NCBI GenBank assembly: GCA_002369055.1
Contig: DFEL01000136.1
Location: forward strand, 1-8,469
Length of the DNA: 8,469 nucleotides
Origin: Cyanobacteria bacterium UBA3803
Lineage (GTDB): Bacteria; Cyanobacteriota; Vampirovibrionia; Gastranaerophilales; Gastranaerophilaceae
Reading direction: 5' to 3'
Shown in pieces: positions 1 through 6,439 of this stretch (positions within the stretch are counted from its first letter, which is position 1; each line of letters opens with the position of its first letter). Below the pieces are notes generated by a model. That model saw nothing but the letters and a program-made list of their open reading frames with translations, did not search any database and was not told the DNA's origin. The position numbers and the translations under genes are program-made.

Positions 1-1
1 A

Positions 2-967
2 AACAAAGCAGGTATTAGCGATGTTTTATCAATACAATACGGTAATTCTGAGATATTGATGAGAACTATTTGGAGTTTACAAAAAAATGAACTTCGTCAG
101 CAACATAAAAAATATGAAAAACTTTTAACTCAATTAAACGCAATAGATTCAAAAACCGGATTTTATACATCTAAATACAGTTCAAAAGTATTTCAAAACG
201 AAATTGATTACTTAGCAGAAAAACAAATTGACGGAATATTTATTGCACTTGAACCTAACAAAAATTCAAGATTAAAACCAAGTACAGATAATATTATCGA
301 AACAATAAAAAATAATGTTCGTGCGACAGATACAGTTGCATTAACAAAATATCAAAATACTTTTTACATGTTATTAGCAAATACAAATCTTGAAGGATCA
401 ATGGTTGTATGGAACAGATTAAATAAAAGTATAGGTGCGGATGAAACACTTTGTGGCTGCATTTATGTAATAGATAAATCACCATATATTGAAATAGAAC
501 AAGAATTGAAAATCGGTTTAACAAAAGCACAAGTTGCACCTAACTTACTGTACATAATAGAATCCGACTCTCAAAAAAATGATGAATGGCTTGATAACGA
601 AGTAATACCCGTAAATAATACTCATAAAAACTTTAAATTATTCAAGCAAATTTTTGATAAAAAAGTTGAAAATGTTATAAAACCTGTTATAGAAGAATTA
701 TTAAAAGAATACGAAGATATTTTATCCAATACCGAAACTCCAATAGTAGAAACAGATAACAGTTTTTCGGTAAAATTTGTAAACAAACGCCAAGAAAGCG
801 AATTTACAATTAAACAAGAAGGTAATTCCGCTACAATAACTTCAATTCACAGCGGACTTGATAGTCCTGAAAATAAATCATTTACCATTGGTTTAAATGA
901 AATAACAACAAAAGAATTAAACAACGATTTTGAAGATTTCATACTCGAATTTAAAAGCTGTATCTAG
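2..967 (+). CDS. Response-regulator-like protein with degenerate receiver and GGDEF-like domain (5' end outside window)
   Basis: The reading frame is open from base 2, so the gene starts upstream; 321 residues are visible. Visible residues 1-20 (KAGISDVLSIQYGNSEILMR) match the last strand and helix of a receiver domain, but the usual Lys-Pro of 'DYLTKPF' is Ile-Gln. A charged helix (about 20-48) links to a GGDEF-fold region (about 49-160): 'DSKTGFYTSKY' takes the place of 'DxLTGLxNRRxF', and 'RATDTVALTKYQNTFYMLLANT' that of 'RxsDxvaRYGGDEFxvLLp'. The signature GGDE is replaced by QNT at residues 118-120, so diguanylate cyclase activity is not expected. Residues from about 205 to the end are a helix followed by strand-rich sequence that I do not recognise. 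The likely role is a signalling or scaffold protein that binds a partner rather than making c-di-GMP. An internal TTG or ATG at 56-61 could be misread as the start, but the homology continues upstream of it. Its 3' end overlaps the convergent prepilin gene. Confidence 0.7.
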   Translation, partial: NKAGISDVLSIQYGNSEILMRTIWSLQKNELRQQHKKYEKLLTQLNAIDSKTGFYTSKYSSKVFQNEIDYLAEKQIDGIFIALEPNKNSRLKPSTDNIIETIKNNVRATDTVALTKYQNTFYMLLANTNLEGSMVVWNRLNKSIGADETLCGCIYVIDKSPYIEIEQELKIGLTKAQVAPNLLYIIESDSQKNDEWLDNEVIPVNNTHKNFKLFKQIFDKKVENVIKPVIEELLKEYEDILSNTETPIVETDNSFSVKFVNKRQESEFTIKQEGNSATITSIHSGLDSPENKSFTIGLNEITTKELNNDFEDFILEFKSCI

Positions 968-1595
968 CACCTTGTAAAGACTGACTTTCAAACTGTAATT
1001 GATTAGATGCATCTGCCAATGCCAAAGAGCCGTCTTCGTTTATGACATAATAATAAATATCTCTTGCTCTTTGATTTGGAGGATTTTTATAACCGTTTAA
1101 ATCTGCGGCAATAAACCCGTATAACCTTTTGCTGTTTGAAAATACAGTTGAATTTGAATTTGGAAATCTGTTTACCATACAAACCGCAAATTCTGTACCG
1201 TCATTTAATATTGCAGAAGCACAATTAGTATTTTTTGTAGGACTGCTAAGATTTCCCAGAGTACCATTTGTTATCGAAGCAAGAGGAAAACAATTATTAC
1301 CCGTACTTGTTAAATTTCCACAATTTCCTGATAATTTTAAATATTTTGCCATTTCGTCAACAACAGCTTTTGAACGTGCAGCATTCGTATCTGTTGTTCT
1401 AATCATTAATTCATTCATATCAATTTGTGAAAGCACCGTATCAAGTTTTGCCATAACCGTTCTTGCATTTGCTCTCAATACCGATTCATCATGACTTTTC
1501 TTTGTATTAGGCACCGTTAATGCCGCAACTATTGCAATAATCGCAGTTACTAATAAAACTTCTGCTAAGGTAAATGCTATATATTTTTTTAACAT
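951..1595 (-). CDS. Prepilin-type (type IV pilin / type II secretion pseudopilin-like) protein
   Basis: The product has 214 residues. It begins MLKKYIA|FTLAEVLLV: a short basic leader, a cleavage site for prepilin peptidase before Phe8, the conserved Glu at mature position 5 (Glu12), then a hydrophobic helix to about residue 29 that would anchor in the inner membrane and pack in a filament. The residue before the cut is Ala7, not the usual Gly. The C-terminal globular part carries four cysteines (92, 102, 125, 139), which could form two disulfides. It also has a DLNG-xxxPPN-xxxxD loop (165-179) resembling the calcium-type loop of major pseudopilins. I chose the ATG at 1595 because GGAGA (1601-1605) sits 5 nt upstream and the leader then has normal length; an upstream in-frame ATG at 1643 would add 16 residues that spoil it. 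The gene lies 31 bp after the metallopeptidase gene on the same strand, so co-transcription is likely. Whether it joins a pilus, a secretion pseudopilus or a DNA-uptake filament cannot be told from this window. Confidence 0.85.
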   Translation of the reverse strand: MLKKYIAFTLAEVLLVTAIIAIVAALTVPNTKKSHDESVLRANARTVMAKLDTVLSQIDMNELMIRTTDTNAARSKAVVDEMAKYLKLSGNCGNLTSTGNNCFPLASITNGTLGNLSSPTKNTNCASAILNDGTEFAVCMVNRFPNSNSTVFSNSKRLYGFIAADLNGYKNPPNQRARDIYYYVINEDGSLALADASNQLQFESQSLQGARYSF

Positions 1596-1600
1596 AAAAT

Positions 1601-1605
1601 TCTCC
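1601..1605 (-). promoter_or_regulatory. Ribosome binding site deciding the prepilin start
   Basis: GGAGA on the minus strand lies 5 nt before the ATG at 1595, inside the 31-bp gap after the metallopeptidase stop. It supports the shorter start, whose leader peptide fits prepilin processing. Confidence 0.7.
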
Positions 1606-1626
1606 GTTAAAAACATTATAACTATT

Positions 1627-3141
1627 TTATAAATTTTCTGCAAGTTTTGCTATCGTACGTGGAAAGTATCTTTGCAAATATTCAGAACGTAAAGAATATC
1701 TATCTACGGAATTAAATGTATTTAATATTGCATTAATCTCTGCAAGTGCTTCCTTTAATGCACCGTTTGTTCCGCTGCTATGACCTAACGACTTCATAAA
1801 ATAATCTATATGTTCTCTTTGTGTATTTGAAAAATTTTTATTAAATAATTCTTTTTCGGCTTTATACGTATCTACAACTTCTTTTTGAGCAGAAATTAAT
1901 GTATTTTCAGTTGCATCTTTTGTTTTAAATGTTGTTGTATCATAATTTTTCATATCTTTTGCATGACCCAACTCATGTAAGAAAATGTACTCATTATCAC
2001 ATGTATTAATATCTTTTCTTCCCGGATGATAATAAGATGCGGCATCATCATCTATTTGAAATAAACGAGTTACATTTTCACTCATTTTAATCAGTTCATC
2101 ACCTGAAATTTTCTTTAAAGTCGGGATTAGCTTGGAAACATTACCAAACATATATTGATGAAGATTTAGCTCATTACTTTCATTTGTTTTTCTGTTTTTA
2201 ACACTTAGTTTTTTATCATCATCTGAATATTTTATTTCGTATGAATTTTCATTTTTTGAAGAAATAAAATTATTACTATCAATTACTTCAAAGGCTTCTG
2301 AATTTTTATATAAAACATTTCCTGATTTATCCGTAATTTTATAATCAACAATTCTATTGCCTTTATTATCTTCGGAAAATTCATAATGCGTTTTTGTGCC
2401 GTCTAACGCTTCAAAATCTTTTTTAACAATTTTAATGCCATTTTTTTCATCGTAAGAACCGGAACTTAATTGCTCGGTTTTTCCGTTATTGTACACTCTT
2501 TTAGTATTAAAAACACCTTTTATCACCGAAGGCTCTGAATATTCTTTATAATCTTTCGTAACTATTACTTCGCTAACAGGAATTGTTTTACCGTTTATAA
2601 TTTCACTTTTAACTTCAGATGTTACACCTGTTTTATAATCTTTTGATTTTTTAACTTCATATTTACCCTGCGTAACAACATCTTGAACAGAACGAGTCTT
2701 AAAATCTTTATCCAGAGTAACTATTTTTTTGCTTTTATCTTTATTTATTGCAACTATGTCAAAAACATCATTTTCGTACTTATTAATTTCCAATTTTATT
2801 TCAGACAGATTTTCTCCGCAAAGAGAATCTAATTCATTAACCTTATTTGCAATTTTTTCTGCATCAACTTTTGCAGAGTAATTATAGTATAAATTATCTA
2901 AGATATTTTCACCTGATAATTTTGTACCTGCTAGCAATTGTGCATTTTTTTGAATTTCAGGAGATTTTTTGGCAAGTTTTGTAAGTTGTTTTTCTGAAAA
3001 TTTACTTTGCATTAACTCAGAAAATTGATTTACAACAGAAGGTTCAAATCTATCCGGAACACTTGTAAAATTAATATTTTCAGATGTTTTTCTTAACGGT
3101 TTATATTGATTATTTAAGCCTAACCCTACAATTTTTAACAT
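1627..3141 (-). CDS. Putative HExxH zinc metallopeptidase of unrecognised family
   Basis: The product has 504 residues from the ATG at 3141. I do not recognise a named family. Visible: an N-terminal tail with 'INFTSVPDRFE'; a helical, Lys/Glu-rich region to about residue 130; a long strand-rich middle (about 130-330) with recurring short hairpin-like units ending in NGK, GNV or DGT turns; then a C-terminal domain with 'YIFLHELGHAKD'. HELGH at 389-393 is a classic zinc-binding and catalytic HExxH motif. A following helix, 'KEALAEINAIL', offers Glu464 or Glu468 as third ligand, which would make it a gluzincin-like enzyme; this ligand assignment is inference. There is no signal peptide or membrane helix, so location is unknown. 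The start is uncertain: an in-frame ATG at 3177 would give 516 residues but has no Shine-Dalgarno sequence and sits at the predicted transcription start. The gene precedes the prepilin gene, which makes a cell-surface or filament-related substrate conceivable but unproven. Confidence 0.7.
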   Translation of the reverse strand: MLKIVGLGLNNQYKPLRKTSENINFTSVPDRFEPSVVNQFSELMQSKFSEKQLTKLAKKSPEIQKNAQLLAGTKLSGENILDNLYYNYSAKVDAEKIANKVNELDSLCGENLSEIKLEINKYENDVFDIVAINKDKSKKIVTLDKDFKTRSVQDVVTQGKYEVKKSKDYKTGVTSEVKSEIINGKTIPVSEVIVTKDYKEYSEPSVIKGVFNTKRVYNNGKTEQLSSGSYDEKNGIKIVKKDFEALDGTKTHYEFSEDNKGNRIVDYKITDKSGNVLYKNSEAFEVIDSNNFISSKNENSYEIKYSDDDKKLSVKNRKTNESNELNLHQYMFGNVSKLIPTLKKISGDELIKMSENVTRLFQIDDDAASYYHPGRKDINTCDNEYIFLHELGHAKDMKNYDTTTFKTKDATENTLISAQKEVVDTYKAEKELFNKNFSNTQREHIDYFMKSLGHSSGTNGALKEALAEINAILNTFNSVDRYSLRSEYLQRYFPRTIAKLAENL

Positions 3142-3159
3142 ACCAACATAAAACACCTC
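3135..3159 (-). promoter_or_regulatory. Shine-Dalgarno with possible 4-codon leader ORF over the metallopeptidase start
   Basis: GAGGTG (3154-3159, minus strand) is the only strong ribosome binding site here. It sits 12 nt before the in-frame ATG at 3141 but only 4 nt before an out-of-frame ATG at 3149. That ATG opens ATG-TTG-GTA-TGT-TAA (3149-3135), whose stop lies just past the real start codon. Ribosomes ending there could restart on the metallopeptidase ATG. The arrangement is seen directly; its use is inference. Confidence 0.35.
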
Positions 3160-3186
3160 AAACTTTAGAATTGCCATGAATTTAAA

Positions 3187-3215
3187 GTTTTATGAAGTTA
3201 AAATTATCCTATCAA
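3187..3215 (-). promoter_or_regulatory. Candidate promoter of the metallopeptidase-prepilin unit
   Basis: On the minus strand, TTGATA (3215-3210; one mismatch to TTGACA) is followed after 17 bp by TAAAAC (3192-3187; four of six matches to TATAAT). Transcription would begin near 3180, giving a leader of about 40 nt before the ATG at 3141. In such AT-rich DNA similar matches arise by chance, so this is a tentative call. Confidence 0.35.
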
Positions 3216-3259
3216 ATTAATCACTTGGGTATAGGAAAAACATTATCATTCTTGTTTAA

Positions 3260-3330
3260 TATAATTAAATCTTTTTCATACTTCCAGCTATTCTTAATTT
3301 CAGGCCTTTCTTTTGAAAGGCTTTTTTTTA
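3260..3330 (+). ncRNA. Possible small plus-strand RNA ending at a strong terminator
   Basis: A perfect TATAAT (3260-3265) lies about 40 bp before the plus-strand terminator hairpin at 3304-3321. If it is a -10 box, transcription would start near 3272 and give an RNA of about 58 nt, pyrimidine-rich in its 5' half. No convincing -35 box is seen at the right distance (17 bp upstream is AAAACA). No protein could be encoded. The call rests mainly on the otherwise unexplained orientation of the terminator, because both flanking genes are on the minus strand. Confidence 0.25.
3302..3330 (+). terminator. Rho-independent terminator, plus-strand orientation
   Basis: GCCTTTC (3304-3310), loop TTTT, GAAAGGC (3315-3321), then eight T residues and further T-rich sequence. 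The stem extends by a G-U and an A-T pair. Read on the minus strand the hairpin is preceded by an A-tract but followed by CTGAAATTAAG with no U-tract, so it is a poor terminator for the efflux operon that ends here. The T-tract overlaps the stop codon of the transporter gene. Confidence 0.75.
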
Positions 3331-4878
3331 TTTATTTTTAGGATTTTTTAATAAAAACACTAAGGGAGCAACCAAAAAAGCAACAATACCACACCACCTG
3401 AACGCTTCCATAAAACCCCACAAAGTTGCTTGTTTAATCATACTTCCATATAAAGAATACTGAGCCATATAATTTGCAACATCAATACTTGTTAATTGAG
3501 AAAAAGCTGCCGTCATTGCAGCAACCCTGTCTGCAAAAACTTGATTTAAAGATGTCAAATTACCAACCATATTTGCCTGATGTATTTGCGAATATCTTGA
3601 AATAAGAGTTGTAACAACAGATGTACCTACTGCCCCTCCAACATTTTTAAGCATATTTTGCAAACCGCTGGCATTTGTCATTTGACTATTATCCAGCGTT
3701 ATAACTGAATATGCAACTAATGGCATCATACAAAATCCCATGCCTATACCAAACATAAAATTTGGTATAGCAATACTCATAGTTGAAATGTCTAAGTTTA
3801 AAAATCCAAATTTTAACCCTGCAATACTTACAAATATCAAACCAACGAAAGCAAATAATCTGTTATCAATAAACTTAGACAACGAACCAAAAATAGCAAT
3901 ACCGATTAAAGCACCACAACCTCTTGGCATAATTGCCATTCCACTTGTAAATGCCGAATATCCTAATAAAGATTGCAAAAATTGAGGTAATAATGCCACA
4001 GATGCAAGCATTACTGCCATAATTGCCACCTGAACCCATGTTCCGATTGCATAATTTTTATCTTTAAATACTGATAAATCAATTAATGGGTCTTTTCCCT
4101 TTAATTGTGAAACAATAAACACAACAAAACAAAATACGCAAAAAGCTGTCAATTTACAAATCCATGCCGCATTAAACCAATCTGCATCGTTGCCTTTATC
4201 AAAAATAACCTGCATACTAACAAGCCATAAAACCAAAAATAAAAATCCTATTTTATCAAGTTTTACATTATTTTGTTTTTGTGCATAAGGAGGGTCTTCA
4301 AGTAACATTTTGGATAACCATATCGTAAAAATACCGATAGGAACATTAATAAAGAATATCCACGGCCAATTCCAGTTGTCAGTAATCCAACCGCCCAAAA
4401 CAGGCCCTATAATTGGGGCAACAACTACTACTAAACCAAAAGAAGCCATTGCTTTGCCTCTTTCTTCAGGATCAAAGCCCTCTAACAATACTGCCTGAGA
4501 AACAGGTAAAAGTCCGCCTCCGCCAAGACCTTGCAAAATCCTTGCTATTAAAATCATTTCTATTGAATTTGAAATACCGCACATAAAAGATGATATGGTA
4601 AATAAACATATACTGCCTATAAAAAAGTTTTTACGTCCTAATTTCTTACAAAACCAATCAACAGCGGTAATCATAATTCCGCTGGCAACAATGTAACTTG
4701 TCAATATCCACATTGACTCTTGACGACTTACGGAAAAAGTTCCTGCCATGTGAGGAAGTGCAACGTTTGCAATAGTTTCATCCAAAACAAACATAAACGC
4801 AGCAAAAATAGTTGGTATTGCGATTAACCAAGGACTTTTTGAAGGTTTCCATTCATTTTGATTAACTGCTTGTGTCAT
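3328..4878 (-). CDS. emrB: EmrB/QacA-type multidrug transporter (MFS, DHA2 family, 14 TM)
   Basis: A 516-residue, very hydrophobic protein of normal full length for drug:H+ antiporters of the DHA2 group. Family motifs are in place: 'LDETIANVALP' at 32-42 in TM1; a motif-A loop 'DWFCKKLGRK' at 74-83; motif B 'ARILQGLGGG' at 112-121, whose Arg couples to protons; and the antiporter motif C 'APIIGPVLGG' at 154-163, followed by the W-rich 'NWNWPWIFFINVPIG'. It would sit in the inner membrane and export amphipathic toxic compounds using the proton gradient. Its start lies 1 bp after the stop of the adaptor gene. The only purine-rich upstream site (AAAGG) is about 15 nt away, so translation is probably coupled to the adaptor. 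Substrates cannot be read from sequence; the symbol denotes the family, not proven orthology to E. coli EmrB. Confidence 0.92.
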   Translation of the reverse strand: MTQAVNQNEWKPSKSPWLIAIPTIFAAFMFVLDETIANVALPHMAGTFSVSRQESMWILTSYIVASGIMITAVDWFCKKLGRKNFFIGSICLFTISSFMCGISNSIEMILIARILQGLGGGGLLPVSQAVLLEGFDPEERGKAMASFGLVVVVAPIIGPVLGGWITDNWNWPWIFFINVPIGIFTIWLSKMLLEDPPYAQKQNNVKLDKIGFLFLVLWLVSMQVIFDKGNDADWFNAAWICKLTAFCVFCFVVFIVSQLKGKDPLIDLSVFKDKNYAIGTWVQVAIMAVMLASVALLPQFLQSLLGYSAFTSGMAIMPRGCGALIGIAIFGSLSKFIDNRLFAFVGLIFVSIAGLKFGFLNLDISTMSIAIPNFMFGIGMGFCMMPLVAYSVITLDNSQMTNASGLQNMLKNVGGAVGTSVVTTLISRYSQIHQANMVGNLTSLNQVFADRVAAMTAAFSQLTSIDVANYMAQYSLYGSMIKQATLWGFMEAFRWCGIVAFLVAPLVFLLKNPKNK

Positions 4879-4879
4879 C

Positions 4880-5869
4880 TTATTTTACTTTAACCTTTGG
4901 AATAACACTCATGCCCGGAACTATATTATATTCTTCTGAATTAATTTCTTCATCAAATACAATTTTTACAGGTATCCTCTGAACAATTTTTACAAAACTT
5001 CCAACTGCATTTTCAGGTGGAAACAAACTTGACTTTGCACCTGAAGCTCTTTGAATGCTATCAATTTTACCTTTAAAAACTTTATTTGGATAAGCATCAA
5101 TTTTAATTTCAACAGGCATATCTTTTTTCATTTGCCCTACTTGATTTTCTTTAAAATTTGCAACTACCCAAACTTCATTCGGAACTATTGCAAATAAAGG
5201 TGAACCCGTCTGAACATAAGCACCGACTTCTGCTCTTTTTCCTGATACTGTGCCATCTTGAGGAGCATATATTTTTGTGTAAGATAACTCTAATTCAGCT
5301 TTATCCATTTTTGCCTTTAAAACTTTTATATCAGCATCTGCAACTTTATTTTGTGCTTCTGACATAACGTTTTCGTCAGCATTTACCAAATTTGCCTGTG
5401 AAGTTTGGTATCTTGTTTGTGCCATATCCAGTTGTTGTTTTGAAACAGCACCTGTTTCATACAAATTTTTATATCTTTCATAATCGGCTTTTGCATTTTC
5501 GATGGAAATTTGTGCTGCACTATAATTTGCTTTTGCAACTTTTTGTGCGGCTAATGCTCTTTCGTAAGCAGCTCTTGCTTCATTTGCCTTTACAATATAA
5601 TCAGCAGGATCAATCTCGGCAACTAAATCACCTGTCTTTACCTGTTGATTATCTTTTACATACACAGCCTTAAGCTGACCTGCAACTTTTGGTGCAACTT
5701 GAACCATGTGATTTTCTACGTAAGCATCATCTGTTGACTGAAATTGCAGATTATAAACTATTGCAAAAATTAAAACAACAACAGTTAATATGCTTAGAGG
5801 TATAAAAATAAATCTTTTTCTAAATTTTAAATTCTTTTCATTTCCTTCTATATCTTCTTTTTTTTCCAT
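4880..5869 (-). CDS. emrA: EmrA/HlyD-type periplasmic adaptor of the efflux pump
   Basis: The 329-residue product is the membrane fusion protein linking the inner-membrane transporter to an outer-membrane duct. A short charged cytoplasmic tail precedes one membrane helix (about 20-39). Then comes the diagnostic 'STDDAYVENHMVQVAPKVAG' (45-64) opening the lipoyl/biotinyl-like half, 'GDLVAEIDPADY', and a long Ala/Gln/Lys-rich coiled-coil hairpin (about 75-195). The second lipoyl half contains 'YTKIYAPQDGTVSGKRAEVGAYV', followed by a beta-barrel with 'VWVVANFKENQ'. The C-terminal 'GSFVKIVQRIPVKI' is typical of EmrA. It is co-transcribed with the regulator (11-bp gap) and the transporter (1-bp gap). 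AGGAGA at 5877-5882, 7 nt before the start, overlaps the regulator's stop codon. The symbol is family-level. Confidence 0.92.
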   Translation of the reverse strand: MEKKEDIEGNEKNLKFRKRFIFIPLSILTVVVLIFAIVYNLQFQSTDDAYVENHMVQVAPKVAGQLKAVYVKDNQQVKTGDLVAEIDPADYIVKANEARAAYERALAAQKVAKANYSAAQISIENAKADYERYKNLYETGAVSKQQLDMAQTRYQTSQANLVNADENVMSEAQNKVADADIKVLKAKMDKAELELSYTKIYAPQDGTVSGKRAEVGAYVQTGSPLFAIVPNEVWVVANFKENQVGQMKKDMPVEIKIDAYPNKVFKGKIDSIQRASGAKSSLFPPENAVGSFVKIVQRIPVKIVFDEEINSEEYNIVPGMSVIPKVKVK

Positions 5870-5876
5870 TAAACAT

Positions 5877-5882
5877 TCTCCT
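5877..5882 (-). promoter_or_regulatory. Ribosome binding site of the adaptor gene, overlapping the regulator's stop codon
   Basis: AGGAGA on the minus strand shares bases with the TAG stop of the MarR gene (5883-5881). It lies 7 nt before the ATG at 5869, which favours coupled translation of regulator and adaptor from one mRNA. Confidence 0.7.
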
Positions 5883-6360
5883 ATATGTTAAATTCAACAA
5901 CTTCTGATAATGCTGTTTCAAGTTGTAATAACGTATCCATAAGTTCTACCATCTTTTGTTCCGGGAATTTTTCCAAAATTTTATCCATAACTTGTGACAT
6001 TATAGAAAATTGTTCATCATATAACTTTTTTCCGCTTTTTGTTATACTCAATGTTCTTACTAAACGATTTTTTTTGGTATTATTAACTCGATTTACATAA
6101 CCTTTTTCTTCCAAAGAAGTAATAATTCTTCCTGTTCTTACCCTATCTCTCAATAAAAGCTTTGCTAAATCTCTTTGACAAATATTCGGATTATTTAAAA
6201 TAAAATTAAGTGCCGCAAATTCATCATGAGTAATATCAACTCCTCTTAATTCAAAAAAATTTTTAGCAAGATTATGAATATAAATAGAAAGTTGATCTAT
6301 TTTATAAAATGTAGTCTTACTGAAATCAGTAGGAATTTTGTGTTTTAATTGTGTTGTCAT
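5881..6360 (-). CDS. MarR-family transcriptional regulator
   Basis: The 159-residue product has the usual MarR size and layout. Dimerisation helices at both ends flank a winged helix-turn-helix: 'DEFAALNFILNNPNICQRDLAKLL' (from about 46), recognition helix 'DRVRTGRIITSLEEKGYVNR', and a basic wing 'NNTKKNRLVRTLSITKSGKKL'. Such proteins bind palindromes as dimers and usually repress adjacent efflux genes until a small ligand, often a pump substrate, releases them. It is the first gene of the operon with the adaptor and transporter and is divergent from the outer-membrane duct gene, which is classic placement for control of both units and itself. I chose the ATG at 6360 because AGGGAGGAT lies immediately upstream; a longer frame to 6405 would run through the operator. 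The inducing ligand cannot be predicted. Confidence 0.92.
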   Translation of the reverse strand: MTTQLKHKIPTDFSKTTFYKIDQLSIYIHNLAKNFFELRGVDITHDEFAALNFILNNPNICQRDLAKLLLRDRVRTGRIITSLEEKGYVNRVNNTKKNRLVRTLSITKSGKKLYDEQFSIMSQVMDKILEKFPEQKMVELMDTLLQLETALSEVVEFNI

Positions 6361-6370
6361 AATCCTCCCT
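6361..6370 (-). promoter_or_regulatory. Ribosome binding site of the MarR gene
   Basis: AGGGAGGATT abuts the ATG at 6360 on the minus strand, with GGAGG 3 nt from the start codon when AGGAT is counted. It fixes the start downstream of the operator arms. Confidence 0.7.
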
Positions 6371-6406
6371 TTTGTTACAAATAATACATGTTGCATTTGT
6401 AACAAA
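6371..6406. promoter_or_regulatory. Twin-palindrome operator, likely MarR binding sites
   Basis: TTTGTTACAAAT (6371-6382) and its exact reverse complement ATTTGTAACAAA (6395-6406) are separated by 12 bp. Each arm is also a palindrome by itself, TTTGT-W-ACAAA, with centres at 6376 and 6401, 25 bp apart. This suits two dimers of the adjacent MarR protein. The right copy covers the predicted regulator transcription start and the -35 region of the duct gene, and the left copy lies in the regulator's leader. The repeat is seen directly; which protein binds is inference. Confidence 0.7.
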
Positions 6407-6419
6407 AATATGTTATCAT
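6391..6419 (+). promoter_or_regulatory. Candidate promoter of the outer-membrane efflux gene
   Basis: TTGCAT (6391-6396), a 17-bp spacer and TATCAT (6414-6419; five of six matches to TATAAT) would start transcription near 6426, about 30 nt before the ATG at 6457. The -35 box overlaps the right operator palindrome, so the regulator would block polymerase binding. Confidence 0.4.
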
Positions 6420-6439
6420 ATCCCTGTAAAACTTGTCAA
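6412..6439 (-). promoter_or_regulatory. Candidate promoter of the marR-emrA-emrB operon
   Basis: On the minus strand a perfect TTGACA (6439-6434) is followed after 16 bp by GATAAC (6417-6412; four of six matches). Transcription would begin near 6404, inside the right operator palindrome, as expected for autorepression. The -10 box overlaps that of the divergent gene on the other strand, so the two promoters probably compete. Confidence 0.45.

Noticed and set aside
1129..1494. 121-codon open frame on the plus strand
   Set aside because: It lies wholly antisense to the prepilin gene, which has clear family motifs and a Shine-Dalgarno site. The translation is composition-driven and has no upstream ribosome binding site.
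2210..2760. Possible tandem repeats in the metallopeptidase middle region
   Set aside because: The protein shows recurring short beta-hairpin-like units, but I could not align them into a repeat of constant length, so they are described only within the gene entry.
3740..4498. Two short plus-strand open frames (81 and 62 codons)
   Set aside because: Both are antisense to the intact 14-TM transporter gene; no start signals or recognisable products.
5158..5673. Two plus-strand open frames (69 and 93 codons)
   Set aside because: Both are antisense to the adaptor gene and rich in Leu/His/Phe, as expected from the complement of its Ala/Lys/Gln-rich coiled coil.
5881..6405. Longer 174-residue start for the MarR protein
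   Set aside because: The extra 15 residues would be encoded by the operator repeats, and the strong Shine-Dalgarno site immediately before 6360 marks the shorter start.
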